DNA of 64,000 bases, taken from contig RECQ01000047.1 of assembly GCA_007693965.1 (NCBI GenBank), forward strand, positions 55,713 to 119,712. The letters run 5' to 3'. This document shows positions 27,864 through 40,548 of this stretch, one piece after another (positions within the stretch are counted from its first letter, which is position 1; each line of letters opens with the position of its first letter). The notes under the pieces were generated by a model. The model did no database searches. It saw only the letters and a list, made by a program, of their open reading frames with translations, and was not told the DNA's origin. The position numbers and the translations under genes were made by a program. Source of the stretch: Phycisphaeraceae bacterium. Its GTDB lineage: Bacteria > Planctomycetota > Phycisphaerae > Phycisphaerales > UBA1924.

Positions 27864-28618
27864 GCGCCGACATGCCCGGCGCCGGCGGCAGGCGCAAACC
27901 CGCCCGGCGCGAGCCGTATCGCAAGCCGCCGCTGCGCATCTTCACCACCACGCTGTGGGAATATCCCAGCCAGCACTACGGAAATACGGTCCAGGGCGAC
28001 AAGAACTACACCGGCGCCACACCGAGCTGGGTCATCTGGCAGCTCTTGCAGCGGTACACGCGCGAGAAAGACCTGATCGTCGATCCCATGTGCGGCGGGG
28101 GAACCACCATCGACGTCGCTCGCGACCTCGGCCGCCGGGCCATCGGCTACGACATCGCCCCCAGCCGCGATGACATCATCCGCGCCGATGCGCGCCGGCT
28201 GCCGCTCGAGGACGCCAAGGCCGATTTCGTCTTCATCGATCCGCCGTATTCGACGCATATCAACTACTCCGACGAGCCCGACTGCATCGGCAAGCTCGAC
28301 GCCGGCGCCGACGACGGCGGCGAGGCGTATTACACGGCGATGGACCGCGTCATCGCCGAGGCGCATCGCATCATGCGCAACCGCCGCTACCTGGGGCTCT
28401 ACGTCAGCGACTCGTTTCGCAAGGGCAAGCCATTCATGCCCATCGGCTTCGAGCTCTTCAGCCTGCTGCGACAACGCTTCAAACCCGTCGACATCATCGC
28501 AGTGGCCAGAGGCAACGCCAAACTGAACCGAGGCAACTGGCGAAAGGCGGCGGAAGAAGGAAACTACTTCCTGCGCGGCTTCAACTACCTGTTCATTCTG
28601 AAGAAGGAGGAGGAGTAA
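27860..28618 (+). CDS. Orphan DNA (N4/N6)-type methyltransferase
   Basis: The 252-residue protein has an AdoMet-binding motif I (VDPMCGGGTTIDVARDLGRRAIGYDI, quoted in part; residues ~73-95) and a catalytic FIDPPYSTHI motif IV (~122-131). DPPY is typical of amino-methyltransferases acting on A or C. Motif I comes before motif IV and no clear target-recognition domain is seen, so the target base and site are unknown; an RNA substrate is possible. A segment before motif I (GATPSWVIWQLLQRYT) resembles the HPA-like region of small DNA methylases. No restriction gene is nearby. It is coupled to nrnA by ATGA. Confidence 0.75.
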   Translation: MSADMPGAGGRRKPARREPYRKPPLRIFTTTLWEYPSQHYGNTVQGDKNYTGATPSWVIWQLLQRYTREKDLIVDPMCGGGTTIDVARDLGRRAIGYDIAPSRDDIIRADARRLPLEDAKADFVFIDPPYSTHINYSDEPDCIGKLDAGADDGGEAYYTAMDRVIAEAHRIMRNRRYLGLYVSDSFRKGKPFMPIGFELFSLLRQRFKPVDIIAVARGNAKLNRGNWRKAAEEGNYFLRGFNYLFILKKEEE

Positions 28619-28893
28619 CCACAGAGGCACAAGACACAGAGAGAGAAAAAGAAAGGGAGAGGGATTGAACTCGGAGGGACACAGAGGAACACGGAGGAAG
28701 ACGGAGTCAGGGAAAGAGTCTGTTTGCGCAGTAGTCGCTCGCATTCAAGGTCGATGACCGCCGTACAAACACACAATTTCTTCCTCTCTTCTCACTCCGT
28801 TTCCCTCCGTGTTCCTCCGCGTTCCTCCGCGTTCCTCCGAGTTCAATCCCTCTCCTTCTCTCTTCCCTCTCTGTGTCTCTGTGATTCTCCCCC
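28619..28893. repeat. Long CGGAG-rich inverted repeat between convergent genes
   Basis: The gap between the methyltransferase (+) and the DUF1501 gene (-) is mostly one imperfect inverted repeat. A perfect 22-base match joins 28656-28677 to the reverse complement of 28834-28855, and similarity extends to both ends of the gap, with arms of ~100 bases around a ~60-base centre. Within the arms GAACRCGGAG-type decamers recur, three in tandem at 28811-28840. The arms are strongly purine-rich on one side. Related repeats occur at 39961 and 42278. It may act as a two-way terminator or be a non-autonomous element. Confidence 0.9.
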
Positions 28894-30207
28894 TCACCCC
28901 CGCACGAGTTTCGCGGGTCGGAAGCGCCCTCCCAGCGCCGCGGTCGCGTCCGCTTTCAGCCAGTCCTGCAGGATTCCGGCGTAGACCGAGCGGAAATCGA
29001 CGGTGAATCGCATGTCGCCGTCTTCGAGGTTGCGCAGCGACGGGTGTTCGCCGAGGAGGCCGGGGCGCACCATGGGGCCGGCGAGAAACATCGGCGCTGC
29101 GGCGCCGTGGTCGGTGCCGTTGCTGGCGTTCTGGGCCACGCGCCTTCCGAACTCGCTGAAGACCATCGACAGCACGCGTCCGTCGTCGCGCTGGGCGCGA
29201 AGGTCGGCGTAGAAGGCCCGCAGCGCATCACCGAAGAAGCCGAGCAGGTTGGCGTGACGCCCCTGCGTGCCGCCCTGGGCCGCGTGGGTGTCGAAGCCGC
29301 CGAGCGAGACGAAATACACCCGCGTCTTCATACCCGAGCGGATCATCGCCGCCACCAGCGCGAGCTGCTGCGCCAGCGGCCCGGGTGGATATTCAACCAT
29401 CGGCGTCGACGCCGAGGCCTTGCGGATCGTCTCCCCCGCCACCCGGGCGTCCAGCGCCGTGCGCATCAGGAACGAGGCGCTCGATTCCGGATCAAACCCC
29501 GCAGGCGCGCCTGTGTTCACGATCTGCTCATATGGCTCGCGCAGCGATTCGTGCAGGTCTTCGCCGGACCAGCGGAAGAGATCCGCGTTCTCGAACGTGA
29601 CCGGCGACGATCGGCGCCCCTGCATCGCCAGCGGCGTTGCGCGTCCGATCGCCACACCCGACTGCGGATTTGGCCCGCTCTTTCCACCCGCCGCGCCGGG
29701 CGCCCCGGCGCACTCGTTGTCGATGTACCGCCCGAGCCACCCGTCGCCGACGCCGGATGTTTTCGCCGTGTGCCAGATGTCCATCGACTTGAAGTGTGAG
29801 CGGTTCGGATTCGGATATCCCACGCCCTGCACCACCGACAGCAGGCCGTCGTCGTACAGTGACTTCAGCCCAGTCAGACGCGGATGCAGGCCCACCGAAG
29901 ACGAGCGATCGAGGCGGATCACCTCGCGCTCCGGCACCGCGATGGCGCCTCGGGCGTTGTAATACTCCGGCATGCCGTGTGGCACGACGGTGTTCAACCC
30001 GTCGTTGCCGCCGCTGAGCTGAATGACCACCAGCACGCGCTCATCGGGCACGCCGGGGATGGAGGATGTGTGCGCCATCATCTGCGCCAGGGCGCTGGCG
30101 GACCCGTCGAGGAACCACGGAACCGTCGCCGCCGCAGAGGCGAGCGTGACGCCGCGCTGCAGAAAGGCGCGGCGCGTCCAGGCGCGGGGATCGTGGCCGC
30201 TCATCAT
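28894..30207 (-). CDS. DUF1501 family exported protein (Tat-type leader)
   Basis: The 437-residue protein opens with a twin-arginine leader (TRRAFLQRG at ~11-19, then a hydrophobic run to ALAQ). The body has family motifs: VLVVIQLSGGNDGLNTVVP, LHPRLTGLKSLYDDGLLSVVQGVGYPNPNRSHF, FVSLGGFDTHAAQ, FSEFGRRVAQNASNGTDHGAAAPMF. The fold is sulfatase/alkaline-phosphatase-like; activity is not known. ATG at 30207 has GGAAGGA upstream; ATG at 30204 is also possible. It follows the DUF1800 gene on the same strand, a pairing very common in planctomycetes and relatives. Confidence 0.9.
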   Translation of the reverse strand: MMSGHDPRAWTRRAFLQRGVTLASAAATVPWFLDGSASALAQMMAHTSSIPGVPDERVLVVIQLSGGNDGLNTVVPHGMPEYYNARGAIAVPEREVIRLDRSSSVGLHPRLTGLKSLYDDGLLSVVQGVGYPNPNRSHFKSMDIWHTAKTSGVGDGWLGRYIDNECAGAPGAAGGKSGPNPQSGVAIGRATPLAMQGRRSSPVTFENADLFRWSGEDLHESLREPYEQIVNTGAPAGFDPESSASFLMRTALDARVAGETIRKASASTPMVEYPPGPLAQQLALVAAMIRSGMKTRVYFVSLGGFDTHAAQGGTQGRHANLLGFFGDALRAFYADLRAQRDDGRVLSMVFSEFGRRVAQNASNGTDHGAAAPMFLAGPMVRPGLLGEHPSLRNLEDGDMRFTVDFRSVYAGILQDWLKADATAALGGRFRPAKLVRG

Positions 30208-30235
30208 GAGTCCTTCCGGATTGACGAATGATCGG

Positions 30236-31762
30236 TCAGCACAGTTGAAACTCCGGCGCCGCGGCGATGAGCGCCAGCAGCGCGACAAGGTGTTCATTTG
30301 TCATCCGTGGTCCGTGCCGCTGCGCGAACTCGCTCAGTGTTCTGAATCGCTCGGTCTGCTCCCACAGCGCTGCGCCCACGGGCTCTCCGATCGCTGCGCG
30401 CAGGAGCTGTGCGCACACGGCGTCGGGATTGTCGCGCGGGGCTTCGCCGAGCAGGGGCGCCGGGTCGTACGGCGCCTGATCGACCCTGCGTCGCCTCCCC
30501 GCCGGACGCCGCCCGGTGAGCAGATACGCCGCGATGTTCTGACGCACATACATGGTGGAGGTGTTGATCCAGGCCCGCTCTCCATCCCATCCGGCGACGC
30601 TGGGCGGGAAGAACAGGCGCTGTCCCATCGTCTCCATCGCATCGAGCAACGTGTCGACGCTTCGCACGGGCGTCTCCAGCGATCGCACCATGCCGACGAC
30701 CAGCTCGGCGGGCGACTTGATGCGGGACTGCATGTTGGCGCTGTCGTAGAAATGCTGGGAGAGGAAGAGTCGGCGCAACGCCGGTTTGATCTGGTAGTCG
30801 GAGGATCGCAGCGTCGCCGCCAGCGACAGGATGACCGTCCGCGCCGCCCGCGGCGTGTCGGGCAGATGGGCGGGCAGATCGGCCACGAAGAAACGGTACA
30901 GCTTCGCAGCGAGGAACTCAGCGCATGCTTGTTGCTCCAGGATCGCCTGCACGAAGTCGTCGCCATCAAGCGTGCCGCTCATGCCGAGAATGCGTTTCGA
31001 GCCGCCGTCGTGCCAGTTGCGCCGGAAGACGAAATCGTTGTGCTCGAAGGAATAGCCGGTGAGGGCGCGGGCGCCGTCCTTCACATCCGCTTCGCTGTAT
31101 GCGCCGAGTCCGAGGCTGAAGAGCTCCATCAGCTCGCGGGCGAGGTTTTCGTTGGGGTTCTGCCTGCGCGAGCGGTGATTGTCGAGCCAGCCCAGCATGG
31201 CGGGGTCGCGGATGATGGCTCGGAGCAGTTCGGCGAAGGAGCCCGTTGCGTTGTCGCGGAAGAGCCGATTCTGCATCAGCATGTGCCAGCTGCTCTCGAC
31301 GCCGCGGTAGCTGGTGGCGAAGTGGCTGTGCCAGAAGAGCGTCATCTTTTCTTCAAGCGGCCTTGGTGAGTCGATCATGCGCATCAGCCACCACTGTTGG
31401 ATGGCGCGCATCTGGCGCCGGTCGGCCCGCTGTGCCTGCATGCGCAGGCGCCGGAAGCGATCGACCGTGTCCTCATCCTGCGCCCGCCTGGCCCGCTGCA
31501 GTTCGGCACGCTCCGCGGGTGAGCGCGGCCGCATGATGTCACGCTCGAAGGCGCCGATGTCTTCGGGCGGCGCCTCGATGCGCTGAAAATCAAGAAGTTG
31601 ATCCACCGCCTCGCGCGGCCCAATCGCCGCCAGACGCTTCGCCTCGGCTTCGGGGGCGCCGAAGCCCGCCCGCCGGAGCAGGTGGCGGGCCTGCGGCACG
31701 CCGAAATCGCCGGGGCGGATCGGGCGGAGGCTGGCCGTGGGTTCTCGACGCGTGGCGTGCAT
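30236..31762 (-). CDS. DUF1800 family protein
   Basis: The 508-residue protein has the DUF1800 pattern: QARHLLRRAGFGAPEAEAKRLAAIGPREAVDQLLDF at the start, then MTLFWHSHFATSY, NLARELMELFSLG, YSEADVKDGARALTGYSF, and a C-terminal SPAELVVGMVRSL and PSVAGWDGERAWINT. Its function is unknown; it is nearly always paired with DUF1501. ATG at 31762 follows a GAGGAA site; a GTG two codons earlier is possible. No signal peptide is apparent on this start. Its stop is 28 bases before the DUF1501 start, so the two are one operon. Confidence 0.9.
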   Translation of the reverse strand: MHATRREPTASLRPIRPGDFGVPQARHLLRRAGFGAPEAEAKRLAAIGPREAVDQLLDFQRIEAPPEDIGAFERDIMRPRSPAERAELQRARRAQDEDTVDRFRRLRMQAQRADRRQMRAIQQWWLMRMIDSPRPLEEKMTLFWHSHFATSYRGVESSWHMLMQNRLFRDNATGSFAELLRAIIRDPAMLGWLDNHRSRRQNPNENLARELMELFSLGLGAYSEADVKDGARALTGYSFEHNDFVFRRNWHDGGSKRILGMSGTLDGDDFVQAILEQQACAEFLAAKLYRFFVADLPAHLPDTPRAARTVILSLAATLRSSDYQIKPALRRLFLSQHFYDSANMQSRIKSPAELVVGMVRSLETPVRSVDTLLDAMETMGQRLFFPPSVAGWDGERAWINTSTMYVRQNIAAYLLTGRRPAGRRRRVDQAPYDPAPLLGEAPRDNPDAVCAQLLRAAIGEPVGAALWEQTERFRTLSEFAQRHGPRMTNEHLVALLALIAAAPEFQLC

Positions 31763-31837
31763 GATCACTCATTCCTCGGCGAATGGCGGACGTCATCGGC
31801 ACAACGACGCCCATGCAGGCTTCATTGCCGCCATGGC

Positions 31838-33037
31838 TCATTCTTCGCATCCGGGAGGCGTGGCGAGGGGCCGGGCGGCCGTGGACCAGCGCACCACGCC
31901 CTGGCGGAGCTTCGGGAGGGGATAGAAGGTTTCGCGCCAGCGAACGCCCCCGTCATGCAGGATGGTCCGCATCGACGCCGCCATCGCGATCGCGAGGACG
32001 GGAAACAGCAGCGGCCCGGCGGCCGCGGCGATCAGCGGCCAGCCGTGCCGGCGGGCCAGCAGGGCCATGTACAGGCTGGTGGCCCAAAGGCCCCCCAGCG
32101 CCGCCCACCCCGCCGCCGTGCCGGTCAGCGGCCCAGCGATCGCCGCCAGCCACACGGCGCTGAATCCGAGCACGCCCATCGCCCCGAGCAGCGTGTTGAA
32201 GCCGACGAGTGAGAATGCGTTCTTTCGCAGCACGCGCACGATGTCGCCGATGGAGCGGGCCCAGTGCACCTCGGCGTCGCGGGCGCCGAAGCAGGCGCGG
32301 GATCGGCGCCCGTGGGCGCGCAGGATCATGCCCAGCTTCACATCGTCGAGGACTTCCATGCGGAGGCGTTCGTGCGCACCGATGGCGCGATACGCCTCGG
32401 TGCGCACAAGATTGAAGGCGCCGACGCCCACGAAGGAGCGCGGCAGATCCAGATTCGTGCGGGCCATGAAGGTGAGCATGGGCAGGCTGCACGCCAGCAG
32501 CGCGGCCCGTCCCCAGAATGAGCATTCGCCGAATCCGGGGAAGAGGGTGACATGGTCGACGCGATCGCGCAGGGCGGAGCGCACAGCGCGGGCGATCGTG
32601 TCGGGCGCCAGCCAGACATCGGCGTCGGTGAAGAGGATCCACTCGTCCTCCCCCGCGCGGGCGGCGCCGACGTGGCAGGCGTTGCACTTGCCAATCCAGC
32701 CTTCAGGAAGCTCGTCGATGCGTGCCAGTTCGAGGCGGTCGTCGGCCTCGGCAAGTCGCGCCACGATGGCGCTGGTGTCGTCCGTGGATCGATCGTCCAC
32801 CACCACGATCCGCAGCCGCACGCCCCGCTGGGCGAGCAGGCGCTCGACGGTGGTTCCGATCCGCTCCGCCTCATCGCGAGCGGGTACGACTGCGGTGACA
32901 TGCGGCGGTTCTGCGGTCGCCGTCGAAGCCTCCGGAAGCTCGCGGATCAGCAGGGCGCAGCCCAGCCCCGCCAGCGCCGCGAACGCCCAGGCGCCGGCGA
33001 CGATCCACAGCGCGATTTCAAGGGTGTGCTCCGACAT
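31838..33037 (-). CDS. Membrane-bound family 2 glycosyltransferase
   Basis: The 399-residue protein has an N-terminal membrane helix (~8-30), a GT2 domain (VTAVVPARDEAERI; VVVDDRSTDDT; the DXD motif in ILFTDADVWLAPDTI; WARSIGDIVRVLRKNAFSL near the acceptor end) and three or four C-terminal helices. This architecture is shared by hopanoid-associated HpnB and similar lipid or carotenoid glycosyltransferases. The acceptor cannot be told from sequence. It lies 75 bases upstream of the DUF1800 gene on the same strand. No clear ribosome site precedes the ATG. Confidence 0.8.
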   Translation of the reverse strand: MSEHTLEIALWIVAGAWAFAALAGLGCALLIRELPEASTATAEPPHVTAVVPARDEAERIGTTVERLLAQRGVRLRIVVVDDRSTDDTSAIVARLAEADDRLELARIDELPEGWIGKCNACHVGAARAGEDEWILFTDADVWLAPDTIARAVRSALRDRVDHVTLFPGFGECSFWGRAALLACSLPMLTFMARTNLDLPRSFVGVGAFNLVRTEAYRAIGAHERLRMEVLDDVKLGMILRAHGRRSRACFGARDAEVHWARSIGDIVRVLRKNAFSLVGFNTLLGAMGVLGFSAVWLAAIAGPLTGTAAGWAALGGLWATSLYMALLARRHGWPLIAAAAGPLLFPVLAIAMAASMRTILHDGGVRWRETFYPLPKLRQGVVRWSTAARPLATPPGCEE

Positions 33038-33213
33038 GGCGGGATCTGGAGATTCGTCGGCGGGGCGGGGCGGGATTCGTGAGGGATCGAATTGTCCGGA
33101 ATCGATCGCGACGGCTTACCATACTGGGGGCGGCGTTGGAGAACGCCGGCGCCCCCGCATGGAGCAATGGAACAAGGGGCCGCAAGGACGGGGCCTGCAG
33201 GGAGAATCCCGAC

Positions 33214-34047
33214 ATGATCAAACGCATCATCATCGCCTACGACGGATCCGACCTGGCCCGCGAGGCGTTCGCCTTCAGTGTGATGATCGCCGAGGCCGCG
33301 AAAGTGGAAGTGGTGGGGATGCACGCCATCGAGCCGCCTCCGGCGCCAGTCGCGGTGGCCGATCCCGCCGCGGGGTTTGATCCGAACCCCATTCTCGTCG
33401 GCGGCGTGCGCGACACGCAGGAGGACCGCGACCGTGAGCGGGACCGGTTCCAACGCGAGCTCGGCGAGCAGGAGGCGTACTGCAAACAGCGCGAGGTTCC
33501 TTGTTCGATGGTCATCGAGGAGGGGCGGCTGCGCGATCTGCTCATCGAACTGGCCGATCCGACGGACCTGATCGCGGTGGGGATGAAGGGGCGATTCGCG
33601 AGAGCGGGGTTCGGGTCAAGCACGCGCGCCCTGGTGCAGAAGGGGCCCTGTCCGGTGCTGGTGGCGAGTGGGCCGTTGCGCCCGGTGAACCGTGTGCTGG
33701 GTGTGTATGACGGAACGGGTCCGTCGAAGCGAGCGGTGCAGTGGAGCATCGCGGTCGCCGAGCAGACCGGCTGGCCGCTGACATTGCTGGCGGTGTCGGG
33801 CCCGAAGCTTTCGTTGGATGATTCGCTCCAGCAGGCCCAGGATCTGGCGCCGGACGCCCAGGTCGTGCATTACGGCCCCGATGGCGACGATGCGTCCGAT
33901 CAGATCGAGGCCGCGGCGGAGCATGCGAAGATGTCGCTGTTGGTCATGGGCGCCTACTCCGATTCATGGCTGCACCAGCTCCTCTTCGGCGGCACGACCG
34001 GACAGGTGCTCTCGCACATCGAAGCGCCGGTGGTGCTGGTGCATTGA
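33214..34047 (+). CDS. Universal stress protein with two Usp domains
   Basis: The 277-residue protein contains two UspA folds. The first (1-150) opens IKRIIIAYDGSDLAREAFAF and ends VGMKGRFARAGFGSST...CPVLVASG, close to the ATP-binding GXXG motif. The second (~155-277) is more divergent and ends LLFGGTTGQVLSHIEAPVVLVH. Such tandem proteins bind ATP or AMP and respond to stress; a partner is not evident. The ATG at 33214 has GGAGAA upstream; longer in-frame starts lie in a non-family region. It converges on birA. Confidence 0.87.
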   Translation: MIKRIIIAYDGSDLAREAFAFSVMIAEAAKVEVVGMHAIEPPPAPVAVADPAAGFDPNPILVGGVRDTQEDRDRERDRFQRELGEQEAYCKQREVPCSMVIEEGRLRDLLIELADPTDLIAVGMKGRFARAGFGSSTRALVQKGPCPVLVASGPLRPVNRVLGVYDGTGPSKRAVQWSIAVAEQTGWPLTLLAVSGPKLSLDDSLQQAQDLAPDAQVVHYGPDGDDASDQIEAAAEHAKMSLLVMGAYSDSWLHQLLFGGTTGQVLSHIEAPVVLVH

Positions 34048-34071
34048 GGGGAAGACGCCTGGCGCTGGGAG

Positions 34072-34851
34072 TCAGGGTTGTTCGTGGTGGATTTCGGCGC
34101 TGGTGGGGGCGGTGTATTCCTCACCGTCGATGCGCAGCCGCAGGCGGCCTTCGTCATCAATGCCGAGCAGTTCTCCGGTTTTCCTGGTTCTGTCAGGAAG
34201 CGTGATGGTCACGTCCCTGCCCACGCCGTAGAGATGGCTGCGTAAATCGATGAGAAGCTGCGGGCTCACGCCTTCTGTCAGCAGGGCTTCGCACAGGCGC
34301 ATTCGCAGCCCTTCCAGCACGCGATCGAGGTTGATGCGTCCGTGTACGAGGTCCATCAGCGTGGCGGCGTCGTGGCGCAATTCTTCGGGCAGGTCGGTCA
34401 CCGGGAAGTTGCCGTTCACCCCCACGCCGACGAGGGCGTAGGTCTTTCCCTGGCGCTCGATCACCTCGGTGAGCACGCCAAGCACCTTCTTTCCCTTGAC
34501 GAAGACATCATTGGGCCACTTGAGGGTGACGCCATCGCCGTGGCCGTGGGCGCCGAGCGTCTGTTCGATCGTGTGGACGCACGCCATGCCGATGCGCAGG
34601 CCAAGGCCGTCCAGGACGCGCCGGGGGCTGAGATTGATCGGCCAGGCGAGCGTGCACCACAGGCCGCCGGCGGGGCTCTCCCAGCGCCTGCCGAAGCGGC
34701 CGACCCCCGCCGTCTGTCGCGTGGCGACGAACATCCGGGCCTGATCGCCCAGTTCGCCTGATTCAACTGCCTCGCGGGCCAGGCGGCTGGTGGATTCCAC
34801 CTCGTCGTAGCGCTCGATGGGGACGAGCACATCGATTTCCCGGATCTTCAT
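34072..34851 (-). CDS. birA: Biotin-[acetyl-CoA-carboxylase] ligase BirA (no repressor domain)
   Basis: The 259-residue protein is a class I biotin ligase. It activates biotin with ATP and transfers it to the carboxyl carrier protein. The catalytic domain has TRQTAGVGRFGRRWESP (biotinyl-AMP loop, Gly/Arg motif at 51-57), LKWPNDVFV with the catalytic Lys, and ALVGVGVNGN. A small SH3-like C-domain (~205-255) follows. There is no N-terminal helix-turn-helix, so it cannot repress bio genes as the E. coli protein does. GGAGA lies 8 bases before the ATG. Confidence 0.92.
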   Translation of the reverse strand: MKIREIDVLVPIERYDEVESTSRLAREAVESGELGDQARMFVATRQTAGVGRFGRRWESPAGGLWCTLAWPINLSPRRVLDGLGLRIGMACVHTIEQTLGAHGHGDGVTLKWPNDVFVKGKKVLGVLTEVIERQGKTYALVGVGVNGNFPVTDLPEELRHDAATLMDLVHGRINLDRVLEGLRMRLCEALLTEGVSPQLLIDLRSHLYGVGRDVTITLPDRTRKTGELLGIDDEGRLRLRIDGEEYTAPTSAEIHHEQP

Positions 34852-35013
34852 GCGTGGCTCTCCGATCGGGTGGGGAGCGGTTCTGTGGTCCAGTGGACGA
34901 TATTCTCACCGATCGCCCCACGCCCGGCCCGGGGCCGACAACCTCCGGGGCCCGTTTTTCAACCCCCTCCTTGCCCGAAGGGCCTTCGGGGTCGATACTC
35001 TCACAATCCGCCT

Positions 35014-35397
35014 ATGAACCGATCCGCCAGCCTCAACCAGCAGCAGACCCTCTCGATCGCGGCCCGACCCGCGGGCGGCGGCTTTGCGCTGATTCTGTTG
35101 CTGGCGGTGGTCGCGGCGGTTCCAGCCGCCACGCTGGATCACAGCGGGACGCACACCACCCGGCGCGAGGCGCCGCGAGATCTCACCAGCGTCCGGGCCA
35201 TCTCCGGCTCGCTGGTCCGCGTCGTGCGCGACCTGGTCGCGGGCGGCTCGGTTGTCGCCGCGGCGACGGAAGCGATCGCAATGATGGCGCCCGAAGCGCC
35301 CGAGACCGTCGCGCCATACGCCCGGCTTTCCGGCCAGCGGCCACACGCGGCGCCGGCCCGACCGGAACTGTCGAACATTCCGCCTCCGGCGGCGTGA
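35014..35397 (+). CDS. Small exported protein upstream of secA, Pro-Pro-Pro C-terminus (SecM-like candidate)
   Basis: I do not recognise the 127-residue protein. It has a basic start, a hydrophobic segment at ~24-39 (FALILLLAVVAAVPAAT) that could be a signal peptide or anchor, a middle of moderate complexity, and a Pro/Ala-rich end finishing N-I-P-P-P-A-A before the stop. Three prolines in a row are a known cause of ribosome stalling. It is the only gene between birA (divergent) and secA, 202 bases before the secA start. SecM in E. coli has the same position, size class, signal and C-terminal stall; the resemblance is in layout only, with no sequence match. The ATG at 35014 has no ribosome site, and the gene itself is not certain. 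Confidence 0.5.
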   Translation: MNRSASLNQQQTLSIAARPAGGGFALILLLAVVAAVPAATLDHSGTHTTRREAPRDLTSVRAISGSLVRVVRDLVAGGSVVAAATEAIAMMAPEAPETVAPYARLSGQRPHAAPARPELSNIPPPAA

Positions 35398-35453
35398 CGC
35401 AACCCGGTTCGTCGTCTCAACACACATCAGAACAAGAATCAGCAGGAGACGCT

Positions 35454-35545
35454 GCGGCGGCGCCATGTTCGGCGCTCCGCACGTCCGACGCGCCGCGGCG
35501 CAGCATGGGCGAATTCGCCCGGACTGCCGCGCCCGGCGCCGCCGC
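35454..35545 (+). promoter_or_regulatory. Possible long-range hairpin in the secA leader
   Basis: GCGGCGGCGCC at 35454-35464 is perfectly complementary to GGCGCCGCCGC at 35535-35545. Together with the local hairpin at 35567-35585 it could fold the leader between the small exported gene and secA. In such GC-rich DNA chance stems are frequent, so this is tentative. Confidence 0.3.
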
Positions 35546-35566
35546 TTCGAAATCGAACATTTCACG

Positions 35567-35585
35567 GCGGGCGATCCAGGCCCGC
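35567..35585 (+). promoter_or_regulatory. Hairpin just before the secA ribosome site
   Basis: GCGGGC, a 7-base loop and GCCCGC form a small stem ending three bases before the AGGA ribosome site (35589-35592) of secA. It could affect access of ribosomes to the site. No conservation data are available. Confidence 0.3.
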
Positions 35586-35599
35586 GTCAGGACAGATCC

Positions 35600-39925
<4,326 letters not shown>

Positions 39926-39960
39926 TCAGTCGCAGCGGAGATTGGAGCTCTCCAGGAGGA

Positions 39961-39999
39961 TGGAACGCGGAGTGAAACTCCGTTTCACTCCGTGTTCCA
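39961..39999. repeat. CGGAG-type inverted repeat, possible two-way terminator
   Basis: A 17-base stem with one mismatch (39961-39977 with 39983-39999) encloses a 5-base loop. It carries the same GGAACRCGGAG core as the repeats at 28619 and 42278 and again sits between convergent genes (secA and the acetyltransferase). There is no T run of note, so if it terminates transcription the mode is not the classical one. Confidence 0.85.
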
Positions 40000-40025
40000 G
40001 TGCGGCGTAAGCGCCGGCCCGCCTG

Positions 40026-40496
40026 TCATTCCTTGCTGCGATCGACGGCGTCCATCAGCAGTCGTTCAAAGATGATGAGGTTCTGGCTGCGATCGGCGTC
40101 CCAGCGCAAGCCGACGATGTCGTAGCCCGCTGAGATGCCGAAGTGCAGCATCGCCCGCTGGTGGTTGTCGCACTCGAAGCGAATCGAGTTGTACGCCTCG
40201 GTGCGGGCCCAGTCCATGGCGGCGTGCATGAGTTGCGTCGCCACGCCCATGCGCCGGACATCCGGCGACACGCCGCAGAGCCAGGCGAAATGCACCGTCG
40301 GCTTGAGTTCGAGGCCGACGTAGAACCCCACGGCGTCGTTGTCGATGCGCGCGACCATGAAAAGCGGGTTGTGACGCCCCTTCAGTCGACGGTCGAAGGA
40401 CTCCGGCGGCCGCTCGGGTCGGAAGACCAGGTTGAACATGTGCGACATCAGCTTCGTGTCTGTGGGATCGACACGATCTATCACAACATTGGTCAT
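40026..40496 (-). CDS. GNAT family acetyltransferase
   Basis: The 156-residue protein has the GNAT fold. Motif A is CGVSPDVRRMGVATQLMHAAMDWAR (quoted in part; the acetyl-CoA loop R-R-M-G-V-A at ~81-86), followed by IRFECDNHQRAMLHFGISAGYDIVGLRW. It transfers an acetyl group from acetyl-CoA; the substrate (amine, peptide or small molecule) cannot be told. GGGAGG precedes the ATG. It lies downstream of efp on the same strand, 52 bases apart, so co-transcription is possible. Confidence 0.83.
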   Translation of the reverse strand: MTNVVIDRVDPTDTKLMSHMFNLVFRPERPPESFDRRLKGRHNPLFMVARIDNDAVGFYVGLELKPTVHFAWLCGVSPDVRRMGVATQLMHAAMDWARTEAYNSIRFECDNHQRAMLHFGISAGYDIVGLRWDADRSQNLIIFERLLMDAVDRSKE

Positions 40497-40548
40497 GGCG
40501 TCGACCTCCCTGTCTGGCCGTATAGATCGGCCTGATCGGGACCCGGAA

